Source: Synergistaceae bacterium
Lineage (GTDB): Bacteria > Synergistota > Synergistia > Synergistales > Aminobacteriaceae
DNA length: 64,000 bases
Assembly (NCBI GenBank): GCA_017540085.1
Contig: JAFYBQ010000026.1
Location: 1 to 64,000, forward strand
Direction of reading: 5' to 3'
The notes under the pieces are model-generated. The model was not told the DNA's origin, searched no databases, and saw only the letters and a list, made by a program, of their open reading frames with translations. Below are positions 7,285-16,395 of the stretch, one piece after another. How positions within the stretch are numbered: the stretch's first letter is position 1; every line of letters starts with the position of its first letter. The translations under genes were made by a program, and so were the position numbers.

Positions 7285-9273
7285 TTACTTCTCCCGCTCC
7301 CGTTCTGCAATAATATCCCTCAGCACCGCGGCCCGCTCAAAGTCGAGTTTGTCAACAGCGTCCCACATTGCCCGCTCAAGCTCTGAGACGCTCATTTTTC
7401 CCGGTGATTTCGTTTTCCGAGTTCCTGATACATTCCCCGAATGACTCACATCACCATATGCTGCAGAAAGCTCCGCCGGCAATAAATCTTTCACCGTCTT
7501 CACTATGCTGACCGGGGTAATGTTATTCTCCTTGTTGTAGGCAATCTGACGCGCCCGCCTGCGTTTTGTCTCGCTCACGGCCTCCGAAATGCTGTCGGTT
7601 ACATCGTCCGCGTAAAGTATCACCCTGCTGTTGACGTTCCTGGCCGCCCGTCCCATGATCTGAATCAATGAACGGTATGACCGCAGGAATCCTTCACGGT
7701 CAGCGTCAAGAATCGCCACAAGCGTAACTTCCGGCAAGTCCATTCCCTCGCGCAGAAGATTAATCCCGACAAGGACATCAATTTTTCCGGCCCGCAAATC
7801 GCGTATCAATTCTGCCCGCTCAAACGTATTCAGCTCTGAATGTATATACTTCACGCGGAACTTCAATTCCTTCAGGTAGTCGGACAAATCCTCGGAGGCT
7901 TTTTTCGTGAGGGTTAGCACTAATGACCGCTCGCCCTTCTTCACGTTGTCCCGGAGTCTGTCTATGAGGTCGTCAATTTGAGTCTTGGCGGGAAGCACAT
8001 CGACTTCAGGATCAGGAATCCCGGTCGGGCGTATAATCTGCTCGGCAATAACGCTTGAGGCTTGAAGCTCGTAATCTCCCGGAGTCGCAGAGACAAATAC
8101 AGCCTGCTTTATTCTCGACTCGAACTCGTGCCACTGAAGCGGCCTGTTGTCCATACATGAAGGCAGCCTGAATCCGTTTTCCACGAGGACATTTTTTCGG
8201 GCGTGATCTCCGTTGTACATTCCGCGAACCTGCGGCAGGGTTATGTGGGACTCGTCTACTATCATGATGAAGTCATCCGGGAAAAAGTCAATGAGAGTCC
8301 CCGGCGGCTGTCCGTGCTTCCTGCCGTCAAGATATACGGAGTAATTCTCAATCCCGGAGCAGTAGCCCGCCTCTGTCATCATCTCAATATCGTAAAGCGT
8401 CCTCATCTTGATTCGCTGTGCCTCGACAAATTTTCCCTGCGCTGTAAATTCGGCCTCAATCCGCGCTAACTCCTCCTGAATTTTCGGGACTGACTCCGAG
8501 ATTGCCCCCTCTTGCGTAACATAGTGCTTTGCCGGGAATATTGTCGCCTCGCTCACAGTCTCTATCACATGGCCGGTAAGGGGGTGCGTGATGTCTATGC
8601 GTTCTATTTCGTCGTCAAAGAAAGTAATCCGTATGCAGGTCTCATCCTCATATGCCGGAAAAATTTCTACAGTGTCGCCCCTTACGCGGAACTTTCCCGG
8701 CTCCGGCGTGAAGTCTGTCCGCTCGTAATAATTCGCAACAAGCCGCGCTAAAATTTCCCGCTCGTCAAGTTTGTCGCCAGTGTGAAACGGGATTATAGCC
8801 TCCTCGTATGCCTCTCTCATTCCGAGTCCGTAGAGGCATGAGACACTAGCCACGACAATAACATCACGGCGTTCGATTAATGCCTTTGTCGCCGAGAGCC
8901 TGAGACGTTCTATTCTGTCGTTCACGGAAGCGTCCTTCTCGATGTATGTATCACTCTGCGGGATATATGCTTCCGGCTGGTAATAGTCGTAATAGCTGAC
9001 GAAATATCTCACGGCGTTTTCGGGAAAGAATGCTTTGAACTCGCTGTAGAGCTGTGCGGCAAGTGTCTTGTTATGCGCGAGGACAAGCGCGGGGCGGTCA
9101 AGATTTGCGATGACGTTTGCGGCTGTGAAGGTCTTTCCGCTGCCCGTAACACCTTTAAGAGTCTGAAAGCGATTCCCGGCCATGATGCTTTTTGTGAGCG
9201 CGTCAATAGCTTGCGGCTGATCTCCTGACGGCGGCCACTGCGAATGAAGCACGAAATGTTTTTGTCTTGACAC
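7285..9273 (-). CDS. uvrB: excinuclease ABC subunit B
   Basis: DNA damage-recognition helicase of nucleotide excision repair. 662 residues, full family length. It shows the Walker A [15 protein letters not shown], the beta-hairpin region [21 protein letters not shown] in family position, DEXD-box-like [11 protein letters not shown], helicase motifs around [26 protein letters not shown]-like (here DREGFLRS), and the C-terminal UVR motif ([19 protein letters not shown]) that contacts UvrC. GTG start with AAGGGG upstream. No other uvr gene is nearby. Confidence 0.98.
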   Translation of the reverse strand: [662 protein letters not shown]

Positions 9274-9376
9274 GTGAATTTTTCCCCTTCATAAAAACGG
9301 ATGGCAATATTATAAGCTGAGAGAGAGATTCACAGGTTATAATAGCCTCATATTTTCATGACGGAGGAAACTCGCC

Positions 9377-10423
9377 TTGTCTCTCAGAAAAGGACTAATC
9401 ATCTTCATACTTCTTGCGTTCGGAGTAAGCGCGGTAATAATTTTCCGCAGCGTTGACCATGAAACAATACGCTCTCTACTCCATGCCGACAAAATGAAAT
9501 TATTGCTGGCTCTCCTGATAGTGTTTGCGGCGTGGATATGCGATGCCGGGAGATTCTGTGCGCTGTCATCGGCGGCACATGAACACGTTCCCTTCTCGCT
9601 TGGAATCGTTTTGACGTGGCTGAATTATTTTGGGAGTGCCGTTACTCCGATGCAGTCGGGCGGAGGGCCTTTTCAGGTTTACGCGCTCTACAAGAAGGGA
9701 ATCCCTGTAGGAAAAGGGATCGCCATAACCCTAATGCGTACAATGCTGACGGTGTTAATCCTCACAATTTCGGTGCCTTCAGCGTTAATGCTTGACCCTG
9801 AAATTTTGGAGGGCAGCCCGTTCCTGAAGGGACTTGTGTTTTACGTGTTCGTTGTGATTCTTGCGACATGGGCATTCATAGCGTTCACAGTGATACGCCC
9901 TGACCTTGTGAAGAAACTGAGTCATATTATCGTGTTATGGCTTAGGAGATTCGGACTCATGCGGTCAACACGCAGAGCAATAAAGATAGTTCGCTGGCTC
10001 GACAAGGAGATAGACAACTACATCATGAACTTCAAGCTGGCTTTCAACACGGGAAAAATCTGGGTGCTTATCGCCGTAATACTCTCAGTGCTTCACCTTC
10101 TTGCGCTGTTTACTGTCCTTCCTGTATTGATGTCGGCTGTAGGTCTTCCGTTCAGGTACATGCAGACTATAGCGGTTCAGGCTGTTTTCATGTTCATACT
10201 TTACTTCATACCCACGCCGGGCGCGAGCGGAGTCGCTGAGGGTGGCGGGGCATTGCTGTATTCTATCCTTATGCCCGCGAACATGGCCGGAATTATGTCG
10301 GTGATATGCAGATTTTTCACGGACTATATATCTATCTTCATGGGAGTCGTTGTAGTTATTCGTATGTTAGGCTGGGGAGTAACGGAGAATTTGCACAAAG
10401 GAGCGTCCGTTGAGAATGCGTGA
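9377..10423 (+). CDS. LPG-synthase-type flippase-like membrane protein (UPF0104)
   Basis: 348 residues with about eight transmembrane helices and no soluble aminoacyl-transfer domain. The PTPGASGVAEGG motif near residue 278 and the FGSAVTPMQSGGGPFQVY stretch near residue 82 are those of the lysylphosphatidylglycerol synthase transmembrane/UPF0104 family, members of which flip or help place lipids. TTG start with GGAGGAAA upstream. It overlaps the next gene by 14 bases, so the two form an operon. Precise substrate unknown. Confidence 0.8.
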   Translation: MSLRKGLIIFILLAFGVSAVIIFRSVDHETIRSLLHADKMKLLLALLIVFAAWICDAGRFCALSSAAHEHVPFSLGIVLTWLNYFGSAVTPMQSGGGPFQVYALYKKGIPVGKGIAITLMRTMLTVLILTISVPSALMLDPEILEGSPFLKGLVFYVFVVILATWAFIAFTVIRPDLVKKLSHIIVLWLRRFGLMRSTRRAIKIVRWLDKEIDNYIMNFKLAFNTGKIWVLIAVILSVLHLLALFTVLPVLMSAVGLPFRYMQTIAVQAVFMFILYFIPTPGASGVAEGGGALLYSILMPANMAGIMSVICRFFTDYISIFMGVVVVIRMLGWGVTENLHKGASVENA

Positions 10424-10973
10424 ATGGGTGTTCAGAATGCGCGGGGGAATATGGACTCTCCTGTTCCTCGCGATTCTCTTCATGGTTCGGGAGTCATCAT
10501 GGGAAGTCATTGCGGCCTCTGTCGTGATTGTCGCGCTGGGTCAGGCTTGGCGGTGCTGGGCGGCGGGGTCAATAGGATTATACCGCGGCGAAAACGTGAA
10601 GGCACTGAAACTTGCGACTAAAGGCCCGTATGCGCTGATGAGGAATCCGCTGTATTTCGGGAATTTCGTCATAGGACTCGGCTGGAGTCTGATTGCGGGG
10701 AAATGGGCGGTTATGATTTTCGCGGTGAGCTTCTATGTACTGTATGTGCTTGTGATTATTCCTCATGAGGAAGAATTTTTGCGGGCGAAATTTGGCCGTG
10801 AGTATGAAGAATATTGTCGGCGCGTAAAAATGTTCCGGCCTGCGAAAATTGATACTGAGTCAATTATTGCCCCGGTTGACTGGGAAATAGTCAGGCGGAG
10901 CGAAATTCACACAATAATCTCAACAATTACAGGCACGTCAATAATAATCGCTGTATCACTGTGCTATACTTAA
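10410..10973 (+). CDS. isoprenylcysteine carboxyl methyltransferase-like membrane protein
   Basis: 187 residues, four to five transmembrane helices. The GPYALMRNPLYFGNFVIGLGW motif region (R-N-P-x-Y-x-G) and PHEEEFLRAKFGREYEEYCRRV (the E-E-x-x-L...F-G-x-x-Y-x-x-Y pattern) define the ICMT/PEMT-like family of membrane methyltransferases using S-adenosylmethionine. AAAGGAG at 10397-10403 favours the TTG start at 10410; an ATG lies two codons later. Overlap with the flippase-like gene suggests a shared role in lipid metabolism. Substrate not deducible. Confidence 0.8.
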   Translation: MRMREWVFRMRGGIWTLLFLAILFMVRESSWEVIAASVVIVALGQAWRCWAAGSIGLYRGENVKALKLATKGPYALMRNPLYFGNFVIGLGWSLIAGKWAVMIFAVSFYVLYVLVIIPHEEEFLRAKFGREYEEYCRRVKMFRPAKIDTESIIAPVDWEIVRRSEIHTIISTITGTSIIIAVSLCYT

Positions 10974-11013
10974 TCCCCGAAACTTGACGGCGCATAAAGG
11001 AGGCTGATTATCA

Positions 11014-11640
11014 ATGTGCGCGGAAAAAAACAGGAAGCCGGGATCCGAAAGCCAGAATGAAATAACGATAAGCGAATTATTATCGGATGCCCCGGAAAGG
11101 GAATACCCGCAGTATATTCTTGACGCAATATCACGGGTGCAGGAATGGATGAGGGATGTTACAGACGGTGATGATGATACAGATTCCGGCGATGATATAT
11201 TCTCGGCGATATTCGGTGAAAATTACGACGACGGAAATGCAGGTATTGAGGCATTAATCGAAAGGCTTGACGGACTCGGCGAATACGCTGACGTTATCCC
11301 CTGCGCGAAAACCCCGGAGGGAAAATCTGACGCAGTGATAATCAGCATAACCCCGCCGGATTTGGAGAGCGGCCTGCGTTCGGCGATAGATTACGCGGCT
11401 GTCTTCAACAGGAATACCTGCAAACGTGTGTGGATAATCAGCGATATATTTATACTTGATGACGTAATGAAGTTCTCGCCTCATGTCGATGCATTGTCGG
11501 AGCAGGGAATAACGCTGAGATACATACTCGTAACGCCGTGGGGATGGGTTGAACTCCCCCTGAGCGGCAGCACGGCAACAAAGCACGCATTCTTGTGGAG
11601 AAATGACGATGTATCAGAACACAGGAAAAAGAAAATATGA
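11014..11640 (+). CDS. acidic hypothetical protein
   Basis: 208 residues, soluble, no signal peptide or membrane helix. The N-terminal ~90 residues are strongly acidic and probably flexible (DDDTDSGDD near residue 55). The C-terminal ~100 residues look like an alpha/beta domain with strands DAVIISI, RVWIISD and LRYILVT. AAAGGAGG gives a clear ATG. It stands alone downstream of the lipid genes. I recognise no family. Confidence 0.6.
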   Translation: MCAEKNRKPGSESQNEITISELLSDAPEREYPQYILDAISRVQEWMRDVTDGDDDTDSGDDIFSAIFGENYDDGNAGIEALIERLDGLGEYADVIPCAKTPEGKSDAVIISITPPDLESGLRSAIDYAAVFNRNTCKRVWIISDIFILDDVMKFSPHVDALSEQGITLRYILVTPWGWVELPLSGSTATKHAFLWRNDDVSEHRKKKI

Positions 11641-11795
11641 CATATGAGTGAACCGCATAAAGATTCTGAGGCTCAGGATAAACTTCATGCAGACATATAA
11701 CTTTGCGAAATGGGCAGGGCTTGGAGCGTGGCACAGCGGCTCCGGGTTGCTGTGGTAGAAAGATTACCCTGTGCCTATAAAAATACAGGAAGGAC
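11641..11795 (+). other. structured intergenic stretch without a recognised gene
   Basis: GGGCAGGG near 11710 can pair with CCCTGTGCC near 11768, enclosing GGAGC/GCTCC and CACAGC/GCTGTG pairings that exclude each other. It could be a leader RNA or terminator for the unit upstream. It does not match tRNA, SRP RNA or 6S RNA consensus that I know. Confidence 0.3.
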
Positions 11796-13013
11796 TTGAT
11801 ACAATTGATAAAACGGCAAAAAAGCCCCCTGACATTCAAAGCTGCGTTGAGAAACTGCGCCAAATGGATATTAAGAAAAATATTGTCCCTCGTGCCATCA
11901 GACAATATAATCATGTTCGAGAGCTACCCCGATTTCACGGACAACACTTACCCGGTGTATCTGGAGCTGAAGAAACGTCTGCCCGATTATAAACTGATAT
12001 GGGTTTTTCATGGTACAGGCATAAAGAAAGAGGATATCTTGACTGTTTCAGCTACGGCGAAGTCTACACTATTTCAAAATATAAAACGCTGGTATTGTAT
12101 AGCGAGAAGCAAAGCTATCGTAACATGCAACTACATCAAAAAATGTCCAAAAATCAAGCCCCGCCAGATTTCATTGTTCTTGGATCATGGAAGCCCGATA
12201 AAAGACATAACAGGAAGACATGACCTCAAGAAACTCGGCGTTGACTTCATCAATGTACAGTCGCACTTTTTCGACAACGTAAACCTTGAGCCTAGAAACG
12301 CAACCCCTGAGCAGCTCGTTTACTTGGGCTACCCCCGTTGCGATTGGTTCTACAGGCCGTCCCGGAGAAAAGACATTGACGGAATCGTGAAGGGAAAATA
12401 TATTGTCTGGCTTCCGACATTCCGCAGCAACAAGGACAAAAACCGCGACGATGCTCCCGGCTCTGTGTTCAGCAAAATCGGCGTTCCCCTGTTCTACAGC
12501 ATCGATGCTCTGAAAGAGTTTGACGCATTTCTCCGCGGCAGGGGCATGAGTATTCTGTACAAGCCTCATTTCGTGCAGGACATGGACGTTGTGCGGAAGA
12601 CTCCGCTGTCGAACTTCATCATGATCGGCGACAGGGACATACTCGGAAGGGGCTTGCAGCTCTATGAAGTCCTCGCACAGTCCGAGGCACTCATCACGGA
12701 TTACTCCTCTGTATTCTGGGATTACATGCTTCTTGACAGGCCGATAGCGGTAACAACTGATGACATAAAAGAGTACAAGGCCGGGCTTGGCTTCATGTGC
12801 GACTACGAGACAATAAGCGGCGAGTCGGCAGAAGTTGCGCCAAACGCGGAGGCTCTCCGGGAATTTGTCGCGAATGTTGCTGACGGAAGGGACGTAAAGC
12901 GCGAGGGTCGCCGGAAATGGCGCGACATCGCTAACATGTACCAGGACGGAAAATCATCAGAGCGCGCCGCGGATTTCATCATCGAAAAATTAGGCATCGG
13001 GCAAAAATCATAA
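11796..13013 (+). CDS. CDP-glycerol:polyglycerophosphate glycerophosphotransferase-family protein
   Basis: About 402-405 residues covering the whole TagB/TagF-like (Glyphos_transf) domain. Visible elements are IIMFESYPDFTDNTYPVYLELKK region near the N-terminus, SLFLDHGSPIKD (the family H-G-x-P-x-K motif), YLGYPRCDWFY, LPTFR, ILYKPHF, and ALITDYSSVFWDYML near the C-terminus. These enzymes transfer glycerol-phosphate or related polyol-phosphate to envelope polymers at the membrane. A TTG at 11796 is too close to AGGAAGG (11787-11793); the TTG at 11805 has better spacing. It stands alone, without tag or capsule genes, so the polymer is unknown. Confidence 0.85.
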   Translation: MIQLIKRQKSPLTFKAALRNCAKWILRKILSLVPSDNIIMFESYPDFTDNTYPVYLELKKRLPDYKLIWVFHGTGIKKEDILTVSATAKSTLFQNIKRWYCIARSKAIVTCNYIKKCPKIKPRQISLFLDHGSPIKDITGRHDLKKLGVDFINVQSHFFDNVNLEPRNATPEQLVYLGYPRCDWFYRPSRRKDIDGIVKGKYIVWLPTFRSNKDKNRDDAPGSVFSKIGVPLFYSIDALKEFDAFLRGRGMSILYKPHFVQDMDVVRKTPLSNFIMIGDRDILGRGLQLYEVLAQSEALITDYSSVFWDYMLLDRPIAVTTDDIKEYKAGLGFMCDYETISGESAEVAPNAEALREFVANVADGRDVKREGRRKWRDIANMYQDGKSSERAADFIIEKLGIGQKS

Positions 13014-13021
13014 CCCGCAAA

Positions 13022-13062
13022 AAAATCCCCTCTGTGAAAAACGCAGGGGGGATTCGTTTTTC
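13022..13062. terminator. bidirectional terminator
   Basis: AATCCCCTCTG pairs with CAGGGGGGATT around GTGAAAAACG, with A- and T-rich flanks. It separates the convergent glycerophosphotransferase and nitroreductase genes. Confidence 0.8.
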
Positions 13063-13067
13063 CGTGA

Positions 13068-13595
13068 TTACTCCGCGTAATATACTCTCCCCGACTTTCT
13101 CGGCGCGGGCTTGGGCGGCTCTCCGTCAATGAAGCCTAAAGCGCAGTGGCCGACACCGATATATTTCCCGGAGATTCCCATGTCCGCAAGCAGCTTCCTG
13201 TATTCGTCCGTCTGAAATTCCTCGTATGCCCGGTTAATCCATATGCTTCCCAGTCCGAGAGAGTGAGCCGCGAGCATCATATTTCCCAGAACAAGACTCC
13301 CGTCCCGGACATTGTTGAAATTGTCTTCCGGCGCAAGGACTATCAGAATCACGGGCGCACCGTAGAACGGGTCAAAACTTTCATCCCATCCGCCTATTTT
13401 GCAGTTGTCCCGCGAAATTTTGTCCCGTAGGTCTTTGCGTGTAACCGCTATGATTATGGGAGCCTGCGATCCTTTCCCGCTTGCCGCGTAGAGTCCGGCC
13501 TCTATTACCGCGTCAATGTCTCTGCGTTCGGGCATGTCCGGCTTGAAGCTCCGTATGCTCCTGCGCTCCTTTATTGCCCTGATTACCTCGTTCAT
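13068..13595 (-). CDS. nitroreductase-family flavoprotein
   Basis: 175 residues, one FMN-binding nitroreductase domain. N-terminal AIKERRSIRSFKPD is the flavin phosphate-binding segment, AASGKGSQAP the ribityl-binding loop, and the C-terminal GYIGVGHCALGFIDGEPP-like stretch (here YIGVGHCALGF) the second flavin contact. Such enzymes reduce nitro groups, quinones or flavins with NAD(P)H. It lies 17 bases before the start-proximal region of diaminopropionate ammonia-lyase's stop and probably shares its transcript. Physiological substrate unknown. Confidence 0.85.
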   Translation of the reverse strand: MNEVIRAIKERRSIRSFKPDMPERRDIDAVIEAGLYAASGKGSQAPIIIAVTRKDLRDKISRDNCKIGGWDESFDPFYGAPVILIVLAPEDNFNNVRDGSLVLGNMMLAAHSLGLGSIWINRAYEEFQTDEYRKLLADMGISGKYIGVGHCALGFIDGEPPKPAPRKSGRVYYAE

Positions 13596-13612
13596 GATTA
13601 TTCCTCCCTGTA

Positions 13613-14809
13613 TTAATATCCCGGATATACTCCGTCCCAGACGATTCGCCGATAATTTTCACGGTCAGTGTCGCCCTCTGTTGATATGCACAGAACCCGC
13701 GAATGTCCGTCAACTTTCAGCGTTTTGCGTATGTGGTCAAGAGCGTCATTCCTCATAAGCTCGTACACGAATCCCGCTGTGCTTGCTCCGCTCTCCCCTG
13801 AGATAATGCGGCCGTCATTGCCCAGAGGATTCCCAAGAACGCGCATTCCCTCCGCCGCAACATAATCGGGCATTGAGATGTAATTCTCTGCGTGGGACTT
13901 CAGCAATTCCCATGCGACTGTACACGGAATACCGCAGGCAAGTCCCGCCATGATGGTGTCAAGGTTGCCTGTTACGGCGTGAAGTTTTCCGTCATTTGCG
14001 CGGGCTGTCCTGAATATGCAGTCGGCCTTGTTGGGTTCTATTATCGTGATTATTGGCTTGTCCCTGTAGTAATTCGCAAAGAACGATGACAAAGCCCCGG
14101 CCATTGAACCGACTCCCGCCTGAAGGAAGATATGAGTCGGTGCTTCAGCGAGGGACTCGGCGGCCTCAATCGCCATAGTGAGATAGCCCTGCATGATTCT
14201 TAGCGGTATATCCTCGTAGCCGCTGAACGCTGTATCCTGCATCCACGGCCAGCCGTGAGACTCCGCGAAATATTTTGCGTGCTGAACGGTGTTGTCATAG
14301 TTGAGATTTGTTACGGACGCTTCAGAGCCTAGAGCCTGAATATTTTTGAGGCGTTCTTTTGCTGTCCCAGCCGGCATGAAAACAACGCTTCCGAGTCCGA
14401 GCCTGCTGGCAGTCCATGCGATTCCCCTGCCGTGATTGCCGTCAGTCGCCGTAACAAACTTAATCCCGCGCATGTTCCTGTGAACGTCCTCCCGCGTGAG
14501 CCTCCCGAACGTAATATCACTCTCAGAGATTCCGAGCCTTTCCGCGATATAGTTGGCTATGCACCAGCTTCCGCCCAAGCACTTGAACGCGCTGAGTCCG
14601 AATCTGTAGCTCTCATCTTTGACGTGAAACGATCTGAGTCCGAGACTGTCCGCAAGATTCTGGAGACTGACCAGCGGCGTAGGCTCATAGCCGGGTATTG
14701 TGGCGTGAAATGCCCGCACTTTTTCGGCGGCTCCTGGCGTGAACATCTCATCAAGCCTGCATGAATGGCTAATGCTCTTGAGGTGAACGAGATTTATATT
14801 TCCTGTCAT
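13613..14809 (-). CDS. dpaL: diaminopropionate ammonia-lyase
   Basis: PLP enzyme that converts 2,3-diaminopropionate to pyruvate and two ammonia. 398 residues, the expected length. The Schiff-base lysine is in SAFKCLGGSW (about residue 75), TATDGNHGRGIAW is the substrate/PLP-phosphate loop typical of the DpaL/YgeX group of fold-type II enzymes, and ESGASTAGFVY lies near the C-terminus. Downstream of it is the nitroreductase gene. It fits an amino-acid-fermenting lifestyle. Distinguished from threonine dehydratase by the AFKxLGG and DGNHGRG forms. Confidence 0.9.
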   Translation of the reverse strand: MTGNINLVHLKSISHSCRLDEMFTPGAAEKVRAFHATIPGYEPTPLVSLQNLADSLGLRSFHVKDESYRFGLSAFKCLGGSWCIANYIAERLGISESDITFGRLTREDVHRNMRGIKFVTATDGNHGRGIAWTASRLGLGSVVFMPAGTAKERLKNIQALGSEASVTNLNYDNTVQHAKYFAESHGWPWMQDTAFSGYEDIPLRIMQGYLTMAIEAAESLAEAPTHIFLQAGVGSMAGALSSFFANYYRDKPIITIIEPNKADCIFRTARANDGKLHAVTGNLDTIMAGLACGIPCTVAWELLKSHAENYISMPDYVAAEGMRVLGNPLGNDGRIISGESGASTAGFVYELMRNDALDHIRKTLKVDGHSRVLCISTEGDTDRENYRRIVWDGVYPGY

Positions 14810-14877
14810 GAAATTTCCCCCTTGTATGCGTTATAATAATATAATCCGCATAAATGAACATGGGAGGAATTACGGCT

Positions 14878-15249
14878 ATGAAGTTCAGAATGATTCACGA
14901 GAATTACAATGTGCAAGACCTGAATCGCTCGCTTGACTTCTACAATAAGGCACTGGGACTCACAGAGAAGAGGCGCAAAACTGACCCGGAAGGCTCATAC
15001 ATCATTGTGTACATCGGCAATGATGAGTCAGATTTCGAGCTTGAATTAACTTGGCTCAGGGATCACCCGGAGAAATACGACATCGGCGAGGAGGAATTTC
15101 ACCTTGCTTTCAGGGCTGACGATTTCGGCGCGGCGCACAAACTTCACAGCGAGATGGGCTGCATATGCTTTGAGAATCACGACATGGGAATATACTTCAT
15201 TCAGGACCCGGATGGCTACTGGCTTGAAGTCCTGCCCCCCGACAGATAA
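14878..15249 (+). CDS. VOC-family (glyoxalase I-like) protein
   Basis: 123 residues, two beta-alpha-beta-beta-beta modules. Putative metal ligands align with glyoxalase I: His in IHENYNVQDL, Glu in FELELTW, His in EFHLAF and Glu in WLEVLPP. YFIQDPDGYWLEV is the standard VOC C-terminal motif. The start at 14878 is set by GGGAGGA at 14862-14868; a longer frame to 14854 is possible but lacks a ribosome site. It is close to lactoylglutathione lyase, but the thiol cofactor in this organism is not known. A terminator follows. Confidence 0.8.
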   Translation: MKFRMIHENYNVQDLNRSLDFYNKALGLTEKRRKTDPEGSYIIVYIGNDESDFELELTWLRDHPEKYDIGEEEFHLAFRADDFGAAHKLHSEMGCICFENHDMGIYFIQDPDGYWLEVLPPDR

Positions 15250-15256
15250 AAGCGCG

Positions 15257-15288
15257 TCCCTCCGTGAAACAAAGCGGGGGGATTTTTC
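15257..15288 (+). terminator. terminator of the VOC gene
   Basis: TCCCTCCG (15257-15264) pairs with CGGGGGGA (15275-15282) and is followed by TTTTT. Confidence 0.8.
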
Positions 15289-15307
15289 ATGCGTCTACAT
15301 AAGCAAA

Positions 15308-15335
15308 GCCCCTCCGGCGGATTAACCGAAGGGAC
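15308..15335 (-). terminator. terminator of the tRNA-Leu transcript
   Basis: On the minus strand GTCCCTTCGG pairs with CCGGAGGGGC (two G-U pairs), followed by TTTGCTT, about 15 bases after the encoded CCA. Confidence 0.7.
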
Positions 15336-15349
15336 TAATTGTAATCTAA

Positions 15350-15439
15350 TGGTGCGGAGGGGGAGAATCGAACTCCCACAGCACTTAATTGGCCACAAGA
15401 TCCTTAGTCTTGCGCGTCTACCAATTCCGCCACCCCCGC
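15350..15439 (-). tRNA. tRNA-Leu with anticodon AAG
   Basis: Ninety bases including an encoded CCA. Acceptor GCGGGGG pairs with CCTCCGC (one G-U), discriminator A, T-arm GGGAG-TTCGATT-CTCCC, D-loop GGAATTGGTAGA, and a long class II variable arm, all as in tRNA-Leu. The anticodon stem CAAGA/TCTTG is perfect and closes the seven-base loop CTAAGGA, which puts AAG at positions 34-36. The usual bacterial isoacceptor with this loop has TAG. A34 would normally need conversion to inosine by TadA. Confidence 0.9.
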
Positions 15440-15468
15440 ACTGAAAGGGTGAGGCATGACAGAGAGAA

Positions 15469-15496
15469 ATTATACTATTTTTTTCCCCTATGTCAA
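15469..15496 (-). promoter_or_regulatory. consensus promoter of tRNA-Leu
   Basis: On the minus strand TTGACA (15496-15491), a 16-base spacer and perfect TATAAT (15474-15469), about 30 bases before the tRNA 5' end. Confidence 0.85.
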
Positions 15497-15572
15497 ATTA
15501 TTGATACAGCGTGAAGAAATTTCTGATATGATTACGCAATCAGCAAAAAATTTCACGGACGGAGGAGTCATT

Positions 15573-16367
15573 ATGACAAGGATAATTTTCGCGCTCGTTC
15601 TTTCTATTTTCGCGGCCTCATGCGCATTTGCCGGGGGGCTTGAGGTTCTGACGCTCGTTGAGACTCAGGGTCAGAGCGACATCGGGCTTTTAGTCGGAGC
15701 ATCGGACTCACTGAAGGCGGAATACTTCCCTGACGGAAAAATGCCGAGTCAGATTTTGGCGTTCTGGGTCATGGCCGGGGACAATGGGATTCTCTTTGAC
15801 GCGGGACTAAGGGCAGGCAACATTCCCGCGGAGCTGTCGACAAAAGGAATCGACACCGAAAACGTGAAGACGATTCTTCTCACGCACCTTCACGGGGATC
15901 ATTTCGGCGGACTCGTGAACGCAGAAGGCAGAGCGACATTCCCGAATGCTGAAGTGTACGTGTCAAAGCCTGAGTATGATTACTGGGTCAATGAGCTGAA
16001 GAATGACGCAGTAATCTCCGCGCTGAAGCTGTACAGGGTGAAATGCTTTGCGTTCGGCGATGAGGTTGTGCCGGGAGTGAGGGCGATAGATACGGCGGGA
16101 CATACGCCCGGCCATGTCTCATTTCTCGTTGAGTATGACGGCGGAAAAATCATAATTGCAGGAGACATTATGCACTTCCAGACGATTCAGCTTCCTCATC
16201 CTGAAGTCACAGTGAAGTATGACGTTGACCCGGTGAAGGCTGTGCAGTCAAGAAAATTCCTGCTTGATTATGCGGCGTGGAAGAAAATCCCGGTCGCGGG
16301 AATGCACATCATGCTTCCGGGGATTATCAGCGTAACGAAATCGGGCGATGGCTACGAAAAACAGTAA
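15573..16367 (+). CDS. secreted metallo-beta-lactamase-fold hydrolase
   Basis: 264 residues with a signal peptide (about 1-20, SCAFA) and an MBL domain. Zinc ligands are visible in LLTHLHGDHFGG, in DTAGHTPGHVSF, in IAGDIMHF and in a final GMHIMLPG. The layout resembles the lactonase/SoxH-like quorum-quencher group rather than class B beta-lactamases. GGAGGAG at 15561-15567 sets the start at 15573; the longer frame to 15456 overlaps the tRNA promoter. It precedes the Sel1 gene but is separated from it by a palindrome. Substrate unknown. Confidence 0.8.
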   Translation: MTRIIFALVLSIFAASCAFAGGLEVLTLVETQGQSDIGLLVGASDSLKAEYFPDGKMPSQILAFWVMAGDNGILFDAGLRAGNIPAELSTKGIDTENVKTILLTHLHGDHFGGLVNAEGRATFPNAEVYVSKPEYDYWVNELKNDAVISALKLYRVKCFAFGDEVVPGVRAIDTAGHTPGHVSFLVEYDGGKIIIAGDIMHFQTIQLPHPEVTVKYDVDPVKAVQSRKFLLDYAAWKKIPVAGMHIMLPGIISVTKSGDGYEKQ

Positions 16368-16395
16368 AGGCGGAAAATGGCAGTGATTGCGGAAA

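Noticed and set aside
11641-11795. Possible 6S, SRP or tmRNA gene
   Set aside because: Hairpins exist, but no consensus (SRP tetraloop region, tmRNA resume tag, 6S bubble) could be found.
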